From positions 1 through 64,000 of the forward strand of contig JAIQEU010000014.1 in assembly GCA_020073665.1 (NCBI GenBank): a DNA stretch of 64,000 nucleotides, given 5' to 3'. The notes under the pieces are model-generated. The model saw nothing but the letters and a program-made list of their open reading frames with translations, did no database searches and was not told the DNA's origin. This DNA is from Terriglobia bacterium. GTDB taxonomy: Bacteria; Acidobacteriota; Terriglobia; Terriglobales; Acidobacteriaceae. The first letter of the stretch is position 1, and every line of letters begins with the position of its first letter. Made by a program: the position numbers and the translations under genes. Shown one piece after another: positions 1 to 9,467 of this stretch.

Positions 1-1018
1 TCAAGAACGACTTCGGCCAAACCGCCCAGATAGTACGTCTAAGCGATATAAAAGTAGGATAATTGCTGGTGATAACCGGTACTCCACAAGCCTGCGCTTC
101 GATCACCACATTACCAAATGTTTCATAAAGTGAAAATAAGATCAATGCATCACTTGAACGAATCGATTCTGCCAATTCCTTTTGCATTACTTCGCCTTTC
201 AATATCACATTTTTTTCAAGTTGCAAAGTTTGAATAAGGTCGTTCAATTCTTTATTTAGCGGCGCATGTACGATTAACTCAGCCCGGTAATTCATTGTCA
301 AAACCTGTTTCAATGCCAGCAAAATTTCTTTGATATTTTTTGCATTGTCAAGTGTGGATATGTGAATAAAGCGGAAAATTTCATGTTTTGGAATTGCTGT
401 TGAAGGTAAAAAAATCGTTTTATCCACTACACTCGGAATAACTTTAAATGGAATTCTCACAACGTTCTTACTGATTATTTCTCCAAGATGATCAGACACA
501 GTAACCAGTAATGTTGCATTCTTTAAAATTTTTTTCGTCATCATCCGGAAGAACCAGCTTTTATCTTTTAACGCCGGCTTTGCTTCCGGAAGAAAAAGAC
601 TCCATCCCTCTACTATGATATACTTCATCCTGCGAAACCATCGCCAAATAAGTGCAATGATGCCGACTTTCATTGATACATTTACCTGAACTCCATGCGG
701 CTTGCCATATTTTTTTTTGAATGTTCTAAGGCCTCTTCTGTGTAAACGAATAAACCAATAGTTACTGTAAATCATATCCAGAAACCGGCTGAACCGGCCT
801 ATAGACGGATAATAATATATCCATGCCCTGAGATTATCATTATAAATTCTTTCTTCCCATTTTACTTTTCCAAACCGAAGTGATGGATTTTTTTTTATGA
901 AAATGACGACAATATTATTATACAACGATGCTGCTTTTGCACGACGCTCGATACCATCCCCACTAAAAGGTTCCAGTTCATTCGGCCACCACTCTGTCAG
1001 CCATAAAATATTTTTCAT
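1..1018 (-). CDS. Glycosyltransferase family 4 (GT-B), 3' end cut by window edge and frameshifted
   Basis: Reading leftward from ATG at 1018-1016, the frame stays open to the window edge. The C-terminal part has the GT4 signature ETFGNVVIEAQACGVPVITS, the nucleotide-sugar binding region of EpsF/WaaG-like retaining glycosyltransferases that act at the cytoplasmic membrane on surface polysaccharides. The expected continuation (GGLAEVV) is present but in another frame: positions 29-57 are an apparent 29-nt insertion flanked by a TATC duplication. Removing it gives SNYLGGLAEVV. The gene follows the flippase by 9 nt, so the two are probably cotranscribed. Base composition is AT-rich like the next two genes and unlike everything beyond 3.3 kb. 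The family is clear; acceptor and linkage cannot be read. Confidence 0.75.
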   Translation of the reverse strand, partial: MKNILWLTEWWPNELEPFSGDGIERRAKAASLYNNIVVIFIKKNPSLRFGKVKWEERIYNDNLRAWIYYYPSIGRFSRFLDMIYSNYWFIRLHRRGLRTFKKKYGKPHGVQVNVSMKVGIIALIWRWFRRMKYIIVEGWSLFLPEAKPALKDKSWFFRMMTKKILKNATLLVTVSDHLGEIISKNVVRIPFKVIPSVVDKTIFLPSTAIPKHEIFRFIHISTLDNAKNIKEILLALKQVLTMNYRAELIVHAPLNKELNDLIQTLQLEKNVILKGEVMQKELAESIRSSDALILFSLYETFGNVVIEAQACGVPVITSNYPTFISLRRTIWAVWPKSFL

Positions 1019-1027
1019 CTGAAACTT

Positions 1028-2260
1028 TTATCCCTTGTGTTTTAAAAGACTCAATAAAAAAATCATGTATGCCATATAACCGGCGCTGTCTGCCAATGCT
1101 GAGCCGTTAATACCCATCAAAGGTATGAGCCAGAAATTAAGCGCCGCTACAACTATCAATGCGATCAGGCTTCCAAAAAAATTATACCGGATCCTGTTGG
1201 TGCCTGCAAAATATGAAGCAACAATCCGAACAATAGTGATCGAAAGAATTGCCGGTACAGAAAACACAAAGCATTTATACATCATTGAAAAGCTCTCCCC
1301 GTAAACAAACACAAACAACCAATTGCCTGCGACGATAATTACAGCACATGCAAGAATATTCAGTAGCAAAACCTGGCGAGCCATTTTTTTGAATGAGCTA
1401 TTGAAACCGGAGTCCTCGCCTGAGGCAGATGCAGATGCCGGGAAAACGATCGTGGCAATGATAGTAGGCGCAAATAAAAATAGCTGCACCAATTTAGACA
1501 CCTGGATATAATTTCCTATTGCACCATCTGTGACGACAGCAGAAGGAAAACTTTTTAAGATCCAGTAATCAATACGATATGCCAGGAACGCAACGATGTT
1601 TGTGATCAATGCAAAAGATGAATATCGAAACAGTTTTTTAAAGGAATGAAAAGGAATCCTCTGAAATAAAAAAAGCAAAGAATATTTGCGATGAAAAAAA
1701 ATGCCCAGTACTATCCCGCTTACAATAAATCCTGCAAAATAAATCCCGACTATGAAGCTAATATTGTTTTGATCTTTTGAAATGGACAATGCGCCACAAA
1801 AAATCAAAATAGTAATATTCACAATCGCAGGGATCAGTTGCGGCAAGAGAAATTCTTTTTTTGCAAAGAACAAACCGGAGAAATAGGTTGTCAATAAATT
1901 TCCGGCTATAAAAAGAAATGAATAGCTTATTGAAGTATAAGCCGAGGAAGGGAAAAAATCATTATAGTAAAAAAAGATAAGTACCGCACTCAAAGCGCCG
2001 GCGATCACTGACCATATCAAAGTAATAGTGACCAGTTCATTCTCCCTGATCTCTTTTTTAGACAAAAAATAAGTCATCCCCGATTCGAGGCTACCACTGG
2101 CGATGAGTGTGATGATCGAAAAATTATTGATAGCATAATAAAATGCGCCGCTGCCGGAAGCGCCTAACAACCGTGAGAAAAAGATATTGAGCAGGAACGT
2201 GGAGCCTAAAAAGCAAACCCGTGCAATGAAATTTCTTACTATATATTTCCGCAACTCCAT
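1028..2260 (-). CDS. Polysaccharide/oligosaccharide flippase (Wzx-like, MOP superfamily)
   Basis: This 410-residue integral membrane protein has about 12 hydrophobic segments spread over its whole length and almost no soluble domain, the architecture of Wzx/RfbX flippases, which move lipid-linked oligosaccharide repeat units across the inner membrane. The N-terminus (LRKYIVRNFIARVCFLGSTF) places positive charges before the first helix, as usual in the family. It lies between an SqdB-like epimerase (82 nt upstream) and a GT4 glycosyltransferase (9 nt downstream) on the same strand, so it is part of a surface-polysaccharide operon. The AT-rich composition indicates a different genomic origin from the GC-rich remainder. 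Substrate unknown. Confidence 0.8.
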   Translation of the reverse strand: MELRKYIVRNFIARVCFLGSTFLLNIFFSRLLGASGSGAFYYAINNFSIITLIASGSLESGMTYFLSKKEIRENELVTITLIWSVIAGALSAVLIFFYYNDFFPSSAYTSISYSFLFIAGNLLTTYFSGLFFAKKEFLLPQLIPAIVNITILIFCGALSISKDQNNISFIVGIYFAGFIVSGIVLGIFFHRKYSLLFLFQRIPFHSFKKLFRYSSFALITNIVAFLAYRIDYWILKSFPSAVVTDGAIGNYIQVSKLVQLFLFAPTIIATIVFPASASASGEDSGFNSSFKKMARQVLLLNILACAVIIVAGNWLFVFVYGESFSMMYKCFVFSVPAILSITIVRIVASYFAGTNRIRYNFFGSLIALIVVAALNFWLIPLMGINGSALADSAGYMAYMIFLLSLLKHKG

Positions 2261-2341
2261 ACCTGAAGAAAAATGCTCTACTGTAAAAATTCAAGATATG
2301 GAATTTCGGATAGATTTACGAATCACAAACAAATCTTCCAA

Positions 2342-3313
2342 TTACCATTGAATGGTTGGATTCAATATAGATCTATATTTCATGATCCGCTTTTGATATG
2401 GCAGCAGCCGCAAGATCATTTTTCTGATCGCTTCATCAAAATCAGCAGAGGGGTGATATCCGAGTTTTTTCAAATTCTCATTATGAGGGTTGTAATAATG
2501 TTTCTCTTTTTCCTTCCTGGGATTTTTTATCGGCGAAACTTTTACATTAATTCCAAGTTCCTTGCACACATCAGCCACTTTCATAGCAAGATTGTTGATA
2601 GAATATACATTAGCATATTGATTCATGACCCGGTACTCGCCGGCTGCAGGAGGGTTTTGAATAACCAGTTGAATACATTTCATCGAATCGGAAAGCGGCA
2701 GGAATGAACGGATCTGTGTGCCTTTTCCATAACTGGTAAGTGGATAACCAATTACTGCCTGGCAACAAAACCGGTTGATGATCGTTCCAAAAGCTTCATC
2801 AAAATCCAGCCGGGTATTCAATTCGTGTACTGAAACATGCGCTTGGGGATGAAATCCAAAAACAATTCCCTGCATGATGTCGGTGCATCGTATGCCATAG
2901 TTCTTGCAAGCAAATTGTAAGTTATTTGAATCATGCACCTTGGATAAATGATACCAGCTATTGGCCTGTCGTGGAAATGGCAAACGGTCTTTTCGTCCAT
3001 GGTATTCAATCTCAAAAAATCCTTCAGGAATATCAATATTCGGAGTGCCATACTCTCCCATCGTGCCCAATTTTACAATATGGGCATTCGGTGCAAATTC
3101 TTTCACTGCATAAACCAGGTTCAAAGTACCGACCAGGTTATTTTGCTGAACCCACACACATTTTTCCTGGTTCATCATAGAATAAGGCGCTGAGGGACAT
3201 TGACCAAAATGAACGATGACATCCGGTCGGATTTTTTTAATAGCCCGGCTCAAAAAATTATAATTCGTAACATCGCCTTTATGAAACTCAATATTCTTTT
3301 TATATTCTTGCAC
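2342..3313 (-). pseudogene. SqdB-like NAD-dependent epimerase/dehydratase, 5' end missing at the contig junction
   Basis: The 323 visible residues match the C-terminal four fifths of an extended SDR of the UDP-sulfoquinovose synthase-like group: GQCPSAPYSMM, a Ser-Tyr pair in SWYHLSK (YxxxK catalytic motif) and the conserved TDIMQGIVFG segment. The N-terminal Rossmann GxxGxxG motif and roughly 70-80 residues are absent. The frame begins with GTG at 3313, exactly where the AT-rich DNA meets the GC-rich nifJ gene. Full-length relatives make modified nucleotide sugars for cell-surface glycans, which fits the flippase and glycosyltransferase downstream. As drawn it could not bind NAD. I read it as truncated by a chimeric join rather than as a functional short enzyme. 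Confidence 0.7.
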
Positions 3314-6300
3314 CCATGGCCACGCTGGCCACGTACACGTGGCCGTAGTTTATGGCCATCAGGCCCAAGTCCTTCTTGGGTCCCGGCTTGCCGCCGGCGG
3401 CGAACTTGGCCACCGCCGCGCGCGGAGTGGACTTTGACGCCTGCCCGCCGGTGTTGGAATAGACTTCGGTGTCGAGCACCAGCAGGTTGACGTTGCGACC
3501 GCTGGCCAGCACGTGGTCAAGCCCGCCGAAGCCGATGTCGTAGGCCCAACCGTCTCCACCCACTATCCAAACGCTCTTCTTCACCAGCATGTCGGCCAGC
3601 GCCAACAACTGCCTGGCGTCGAGGGAATTGAGAGGTTGCAGCTTTTCTTTCAGCAGCGCCACGCGTTGGCGCTGTTCGTAAATATCGGCCTCGTCTTTTT
3701 GTGGAGATGTCAGAAGCGCCTGGGCTAACTCTTCGCCGATAGATCCCACTAGCCGCCGCACCAGTTCGTGGGCGAATTCGGTCTGCTTGTCAATCGACAA
3801 CCGGAAGCCCAGTCCAAATTCGGCGTTGTCTTCAAACAGCGAATTCGACCAGGCAGGGCCGCGTCCGGCAGCGTCCTTGGTCCACGGGGTCGTGGGCAGG
3901 TTGCCTCCATAAATGGAAGAGCACCCGGTCGCGTTGGCGATCACCGCGCGGTCGCCGAACAGTTGTGAGAGCAGCTTGAGATACGGAGTCTCGCCGCATC
4001 CCGAGCAGGCGCCGGAAAATTCGAACAACGGCTCCTGTACCTGCTGCTGGCGAATGTTGCCGGGCTTGATCTTGCGGCGATCCAGTTCCGGTATCTTGAG
4101 GAAGAATTCCCAGTTGTCGCGCTCGGGATAGCGCAGCGGCGGCTGCGGCACCATGTTGATGGCTTTCAGCCGCGTTTCCGTCTTGTTCTTGGCCGGGCAG
4201 ATGTCCACGCACACTCCGCACCCAGTACAGTCTTCCGGTGCAACCTGGATGGTGTACTTCAGCCCCTGCCACTCTTTGTCGCGGGCGTCGGTGGTCTTGA
4301 AGGTCGCGGGCGCGCCGTCCAGACACTTCGAGTCGTACACCTTGATGCGAATCACGGCATGCGGGCAGACCATGGCGCACTTGCCGCACTGGATGCAGGT
4401 CTTGGTGTCCCAGGCGGGGATTTCAAGCGCCAGGTTGCGCTTTTCCCATTTCGCCGTTCCGGTGGGGAAGGTGCCATCCACGGGGAAGGCGCTCACCGGC
4501 AACGTGTCGCCCTTACCGGCGTAGATGGTCCCGAGCACATCGCGTTCGAACGCTGGCGCCGAGGGCGAGAACGGTGGGGGCATCTCGATGGTGCTGGCGG
4601 CCCGCTCAGGGATTTTCACTTCGAACAGGTGAGCCAGGGTCTCATCCACCGCCTTCATGTTCTTCTGGACGATCTCTTCGCCCTTCCGTCCATAGGTGTC
4701 GCGGATGGATTCGCGAATGGCTTCGATGGCCTCGTCACGCGGCAGCACTTTTGAGATGGCGAAAAAGCAGACCTGCAGAATGGTGTTCATGCGGCTGCCC
4801 ATGCCGGTGTCACGCGCCACCTGGTAGGCGTCTATCACGTAAAGTTTGGCTTTCTTGGCAATAATCTGTTGCTGCACCGGGCGGGGCAGATGGTCCCAGG
4901 TTTCCTCAGCGCCGAAAGGACTGTTGAGCAGGAAAGTTCCGCCCGGCACCAGCGCGCTCAGCATGTCGTAGCGCTCCAGAAAAATCCACTGGTGACAAGC
5001 AATGAAGTTGGCTTTCGATACCAGGTAACTGGAACGAATCGGCTGCGGCCCGAAACGCAGGTGAGACACCGTGACCGCACCCGATTTCTTGGAATCGTAG
5101 ACGAAATAGCCTTGGCCGTAGTTGTCGGTGTTTTCGCCGATGATCTTGATGGAGTTCTTGTTCGCGCCCACGGTTCCATCCGCACCCAGGCCGTAGAACA
5201 TGGCCCGCACCACGGCGTCGGGTTCGGTGGAAAATTCTGCGTCGTAGGGCAGGCTGGTGTGGGTGACATCGTCCTGGATGCCCACCGTAAAGTGGGCCTT
5301 CGGCTGCTCCAGTTTCAAGTTGTCATAGACCGATTTGACCATCGCCGGCGTGAATTCTTTCGACGACAGGCCGTAGCGTCCGCCCACCACCAGCGGCATG
5401 GTTTTCAGTTTTCCGTAGCCTTGCCGTATGCCTTCCTGCAGCGCGTTCACCACGTCAAGATACAGCGGTTCGCCCACCGCGCCCGCTTCCTTGGTGCGAT
5501 CGAGCACCGCGATCTGGCGCACGCTCGTGGGCAGAACCTCCAACAGGTGTTTCACCGAGAAAGGACGGTACAGCCTGACCTTCACCAGTCCCAACTTCTC
5601 GCCGCGGGCATTGAGGTGTTCGACAGTTTCGTGGGCCGCCTCCGCGCCTGAGCCCATCATCACCAGTACCCGGTCAGCATCGGGGGCGCCAACGTAGTCG
5701 AACAGGCGATAGGACCGCCCGGTCACTTCCGAGAACTTGTTCATCACGGTCTGGACTTTGTCGGGACAGGCGTCGTAATAAGGATTGATGGTTTCGCGGA
5801 CCTGGAAGAACACGTCGGGGTTCTGCGCGCTGCCGCGCAGTACCGGATGGTCGGGCGACAGCGCCCGCTGGCGGTGCTCGAAGACGCGATCCATGCCGAT
5901 CATTTCGCGCATATCGTCTTCACTGACCATTTCGATCTTGTTGACCTCATGCGAGGTACGGAAACCGTCAAAGAAATGCAGGAAGGGAATGCGGGTTTCG
6001 AGGGTGGCGGCATGAGCGATCAGCGCCAGGTCCATCGCCTCCTGCACCGAATTCGAGCACAGCATGGCCCAGCCGGTGGTCCGGCACAACATGACGTCGC
6101 TGTGGTCGCCAAAAATCGAAAGCGCGTGGGTGGCCACAGTGCGCGCCGACACATGAAACACCGCCGAGGTAAGCTCACCGGCAATCTTGTTCATGTTGGG
6201 AATCATCAGCAGAAGGCCCTGCGAGGCAGTGAACGTGGTCGCCAGCGAACCGGTCTGCAATGCCCCATGCACCGCCCCCGAGGCGCCGCCTTCACTCTGC

Positions 6301-6482
6301 ATTTCTATGACGTGCGGAATGGTGCCCCAGATATTGGGCACCCCCTCGGACGCCCACTGGTCCGCCCACTCGCCCATGGTGGAGGACGGTGTGATGGGAT
6401 AAATGGCGATAACCTCATTCAAGCGATAGGCCACATTGGCCACCGCTTCATTGGCATCCAGAGTCTTGAATTTGCGTTTCAT
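3300..6482 (-). pseudogene. nifJ: Pyruvate:ferredoxin (flavodoxin) oxidoreductase, C-terminus missing
   Basis: Single-chain PFOR, which oxidatively decarboxylates pyruvate to acetyl-CoA, CO2 and reduced ferredoxin in the cytoplasm. Domains in order: pyruvate-binding pyrimidine domain (YPITPSSTMGEW near residue 30), domain II, linker, a 2x[4Fe-4S] ferredoxin domain (CIQCGKCAMVCP and CTGCGVCVDICP), a further CSGCGE cluster motif, and the TPP domain (GGDGWAYDIGFGG, YSNTGGQASKSTP). ATG at 6482 is preferred over ATG 6488 because GAAGGA (6493-6488) lies 5 nt upstream of it. Family members have about 1,170-1,190 residues. Here the frame stops after 1,060 residues at VAMGA followed by four foreign codons, so about 120 residues are lost where the sequence changes to AT-rich DNA. 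A CRP/FNR-like dyad lies about 130 nt upstream. Confidence 0.93.
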
Positions 6483-6608
6483 GATCATCCTTCGGTACTA
6501 CTCACACGGGTAGGGATGGATTTCCACCCCAGCGGGCCTGTGGCCCACCTTCCTATAGAAGGATGCGCGTTCCGGGGAGGGGTCGTCGGGAACGTGGGTC
6601 ACATAAGG

Positions 6609-6626
6609 TTGTGACAAGTATCACAA
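6609..6626. promoter_or_regulatory. Candidate CRP/FNR-family operator
   Basis: TTGTGACAAGTATCACAA is a perfect dyad of the TGTGA-N6-TCACA class bound by Crp/Fnr-family regulators. It lies between the divergent nifJ (start 6482) and DCC-family gene (start 6687), roughly 130 nt from the first and 61 nt from the second. Control of PFOR by such a regulator would be biologically sensible. The regulator itself is not in this window. Confidence 0.55.
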
Positions 6627-6686
6627 TGGGAATTTGGGCCAGGAAAGGGGGATGATCCGTTAGCATGGGGGAGCGACCTGCTACCC

Positions 6687-7106
6687 GTGACCCATCCGAT
6701 CCTCCTTTACGACGGCGTCTGCGGCTTGTGCAACCGCAGCGTGCAGTTCGTCTTAGGACGCGACAGACACGACCGCTTCCGCTTCGCCTCGCTGCAGAGT
6801 GATTTTGCCGCTGCGATCCTTCGCCGGCACGGAATTCACCCGGGAAATCTGGATACGGTTTACCTGGTAACCGATCATGAACTGCCCGGCGAACGGTTGA
6901 GCGCGCGTTCCGAGGCTGCCATTTCCGTGTTAAGGGAACTGGGCGGAATCTGGACAGCGGCCGCGTTGCCTCTGCGGGCGCTGCCCATCGGAGTTCGGGA
7001 TTGGGGTTATAACCTGGTCGCGCGGCATCGGTACCGCATCTTCGGAAAGTTCGACACCTGCCCGCTTCCCGAAGCCAGGCACCAGCACAAGTTTCTGGAC
7101 TCCTGA
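6687..7106 (+). CDS. DCC-family thiol-disulfide protein (DUF393)
   Basis: The 139-residue protein opens with LLYDGVCGLCNRSVQF, the DxxCxxC motif that names the DCC (DUF393) family, a small group related to thiol-disulfide oxidoreductases with no settled substrate. Length is typical. The start is GTG at 6687, chosen because the family motif begins a few residues later. There is no signal peptide, so it is probably cytoplasmic. It stands alone on the plus strand, divergent from nifJ, and shares the intergenic region that carries the CRP/FNR-like dyad. Family assignment is firm; biochemical role is not known. Confidence 0.85.
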   Translation: MTHPILLYDGVCGLCNRSVQFVLGRDRHDRFRFASLQSDFAAAILRRHGIHPGNLDTVYLVTDHELPGERLSARSEAAISVLRELGGIWTAAALPLRALPIGVRDWGYNLVARHRYRIFGKFDTCPLPEARHQHKFLDS

Positions 7107-7228
7107 GGGGTCCTGACTCGCGTTGTTTCCGAGTTCCGCCGCTCTTCGCCCAATTGGTGTAAATTATTGCCCACCGGTTTGCTATCCGCGGTCATTCAGC
7201 GGCGTCAGAATCCCAGTCGAGGAATCTC

Positions 7229-9229
7229 GTGAAAAAACTCGTGCTGTTGCTGTTCGCGCTCTCTGCCGTTCATGCTCAGACTGCCACGCCCGCAGACGCT
7301 GGCGTGACCCGCTACACCCTCATCCTGGCAGGCAACAAGGCTGGCTTTGAGACTTCACAGCGCAATCCTGACGGCAGCCTGCAGCTCTATTACGAGTTTA
7401 ACGACCGCGGCCGCGGCCCCAAGATTACCGAGCATCTGATCCTCGACAGCAACCAGATCCCGGCTAGAATCGACACCACGGGCAATGACTATGACAAGGC
7501 CCCAGTAGAAGAGCATTTCTCGCTCGATCAGGGAAAAGCTGCGTGGAAGAACCGGGCGGAGCAAGGCAGCAAGGCAGTATCCGACAAAGCGTTCTACGTG
7601 AGCATCTCCGGCGTCCCGGAAGAGGGCGGGCTGCTGGCTCAGGCCTTGTTGGCCGCAGGGGGAAAACTTCGCCTGCTTCCCGAGGGCGAAGCTTCCATCC
7701 AGAAGCGTGGAGAATTGAAGATCGAGGCCAACGGGCAATCGCGCACCGTCGTGCAATACGCCGTTAGTGGGCTGGATTTCACTCCCGACCCCATCTGGCT
7801 CGATCAGGATGGCCGATTCTTCGGTTTCATCTCGGGCTGGTTTGTGGTGATCCGGGAGGGGTGGGAATCGACTGCGGATGCGCTTACCAAGGCGCAGGAC
7901 GAGATTGCGAACCATCGCGCTGCCGACCTGGCGAGTACTCTGGCGCACATGCCGGCGGGCCCACTGGCCTTCGTCCACGCCAACCTGTTTGACTCCGACG
8001 CCGCAGCCGTCCGTTCGCACGTCACCGTCGTGATCCGCGGCAACCGGATCGTGGACGTGGGCGAAGACGGCAAAGTGCAGGTACCGCCCGGCGCTGAAAT
8101 CATTGATGCCGGTGGCAAGTTCCTGATGCCGGGTCTCTGGGACATGCACGTTCACCTGGCTCCCAACGATGGTCTTCTGAACATGGCCGCGGGCGTCACC
8201 AGCGTCCGCGATCTGGCTAACGACATCGACCAACTGGCGGCCATGCAGAGTCGGTTCGACCAGGGCACCGAAATTGGTCCGCGGGTGCTGAAAGCCGGAT
8301 TCCTCGACGGCCGCGGCCCCTTCGCCGGGCCCACCAAGGTGTTTGCCGATTCTGAGCAGGAAGCCAAAGACGACATCGATCGCTACGCCAAGCTGGGCTA
8401 TGTACAGATAAAAATCTATAGCTCGATCAAGCCCGAACTCGTCCCCAAAATTGCGGCCATGGCACATGCCCACGGCATGCGAGTCAGCGGACACGTCCCC
8501 GCCTTCATGACCGCGGAACAGTTTGTGCGTGATGGCGCCGATGAAATCCAGCACATGAATTTCATTTTCCTGAATTTCATGTTCGACCAGGTGCAGGATA
8601 CGCGCGGCCCTGCCCGTTTCACCGAGGTCGGGGCACGTGGCGCCGATGTCGATCCAGCCTCTCCCCGAGTGCAGGCTTTCATTCAGCTTTTGAAGGATCA
8701 CCATACGGTGCTCGACCCAACGTTGAATGTCTTCGAAGGCCTGTTCACTGATCGGCCGGGCAAGATGTCAGCGGCCTATGCCACGGTGGCCGACCGTATG
8801 CCCGCCCAGATTCGCCGCGGTTTCCTTTACGGCGGCTTGGAAGTTCCCGCAGGCATGGACCAGCGCTATCAGGATGCGTTTCACCAGATGCTGAAGATGA
8901 CCAAGGCGCTATACGATTCCGGAGTCCCGATCGTCGCCGGAACCGATTCCCTGGGCGGCTTCGCCCTGCACCGCGAACTGGAGCTCTACGTTCAGGCCGG
9001 CATTCCTGCGCCCAAGGTGTTGCAGTTGGCCACGCTGGGCGCTGCCCGAGTGATGAAGCGCGATCAGGAACTGGGTACCATCGCCACCGGAAAATTGGCG
9101 GATGTCATCCTGATTGAGGGTGATCCCGTTACCCACATCAGCGATGTTCGCCGGGTGAAGACCGTGGTGAAGGACGGCGTGGTGTATAACTCGTCCGACT
9201 TGTACCGTGCGATTGGCGTCCTGCCCTAG
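7229..9229 (+). CDS. Secreted metal-dependent amidohydrolase (imidazolonepropionase-like)
   Basis: A 666-residue exported protein with signal peptide KKLVLLLFALSAVHAQ. Residues about 20-230 form an acidobacteria-style N-terminal domain of unknown function. From about residue 250 comes an amidohydrolase-superfamily metallohydrolase: a composite beta-sandwich strand (IRGNRIVDVGEDG), metal ligands HVHLAP, a GHVPAFM histidine, the VAGTDSLGG aspartate, and the C-terminal GKLADVILIEGDP strand typical of imidazolonepropionase/prolidase-like members. Start is GTG 7229 with an AGGA-type ribosome site upstream. It stands alone before the porin operon. Cleavage of a small amide or dipeptide in the periplasm is likely, but the substrate cannot be inferred. 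Confidence 0.85.
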   Translation: MKKLVLLLFALSAVHAQTATPADAGVTRYTLILAGNKAGFETSQRNPDGSLQLYYEFNDRGRGPKITEHLILDSNQIPARIDTTGNDYDKAPVEEHFSLDQGKAAWKNRAEQGSKAVSDKAFYVSISGVPEEGGLLAQALLAAGGKLRLLPEGEASIQKRGELKIEANGQSRTVVQYAVSGLDFTPDPIWLDQDGRFFGFISGWFVVIREGWESTADALTKAQDEIANHRAADLASTLAHMPAGPLAFVHANLFDSDAAAVRSHVTVVIRGNRIVDVGEDGKVQVPPGAEIIDAGGKFLMPGLWDMHVHLAPNDGLLNMAAGVTSVRDLANDIDQLAAMQSRFDQGTEIGPRVLKAGFLDGRGPFAGPTKVFADSEQEAKDDIDRYAKLGYVQIKIYSSIKPELVPKIAAMAHAHGMRVSGHVPAFMTAEQFVRDGADEIQHMNFIFLNFMFDQVQDTRGPARFTEVGARGADVDPASPRVQAFIQLLKDHHTVLDPTLNVFEGLFTDRPGKMSAAYATVADRMPAQIRRGFLYGGLEVPAGMDQRYQDAFHQMLKMTKALYDSGVPIVAGTDSLGGFALHRELELYVQAGIPAPKVLQLATLGAARVMKRDQELGTIATGKLADVILIEGDPVTHISDVRRVKTVVKDGVVYNSSDLYRAIGVLP

Positions 9230-9322
9230 CCAACAACCTTCGTCCGCGCTGTGCGCTTGCGCTTCTGGCACGTCGGCGCAGCTGTGGAAATCCCTTCCAA
9301 GGTGATAACTGGACACCTAACC

Positions 9323-9336
9323 GTGATTGCGGTCAC
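9323..9336. promoter_or_regulatory. Candidate CRP-like half-consensus dyad upstream of the porin-OFA-acs unit
   Basis: GTGATTGCGGTCAC is a GTGA-N6-TCAC dyad with the same spacing as the perfect site at 6609-6626. It lies about 130 nt upstream of the porin start, in the only sizeable intergenic gap before the porin, transporter and acetyl-CoA synthetase genes. E. coli acs is a known CRP target, which makes the position suggestive, but a 4+4 match alone is weak. Confidence 0.35.
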
Positions 9337-9467
9337 TGATCTAACGTTCGGTAGGGCAGAAAATCCCCGCACCGATGCCCACAGTTGCATTCCTGATTTG
9401 GTCCGTAAGTCGGGGATGCTCGGCGTTGGCAGGCCAAAGTCCTAATCCAATAGCGGAGGTTCCTTCC

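Noticed and set aside
7355-8704. 449-codon open frame antisense to the amidohydrolase, and similar long antisense frames at 4869-5651, 11794-12738 and 12742-14058
   Set aside because: They lie opposite strongly conserved genes in GC-rich DNA, where long antisense frames arise by codon bias. They have His/Arg/Gly-rich low-information translations and no recognisable domain.
9268-9282. TGGCACGTCGGCGCA resembling a sigma-54 promoter
   Set aside because: The GG and GC elements are one base too close for a sigma-54 site, and there is no activator gene nearby.
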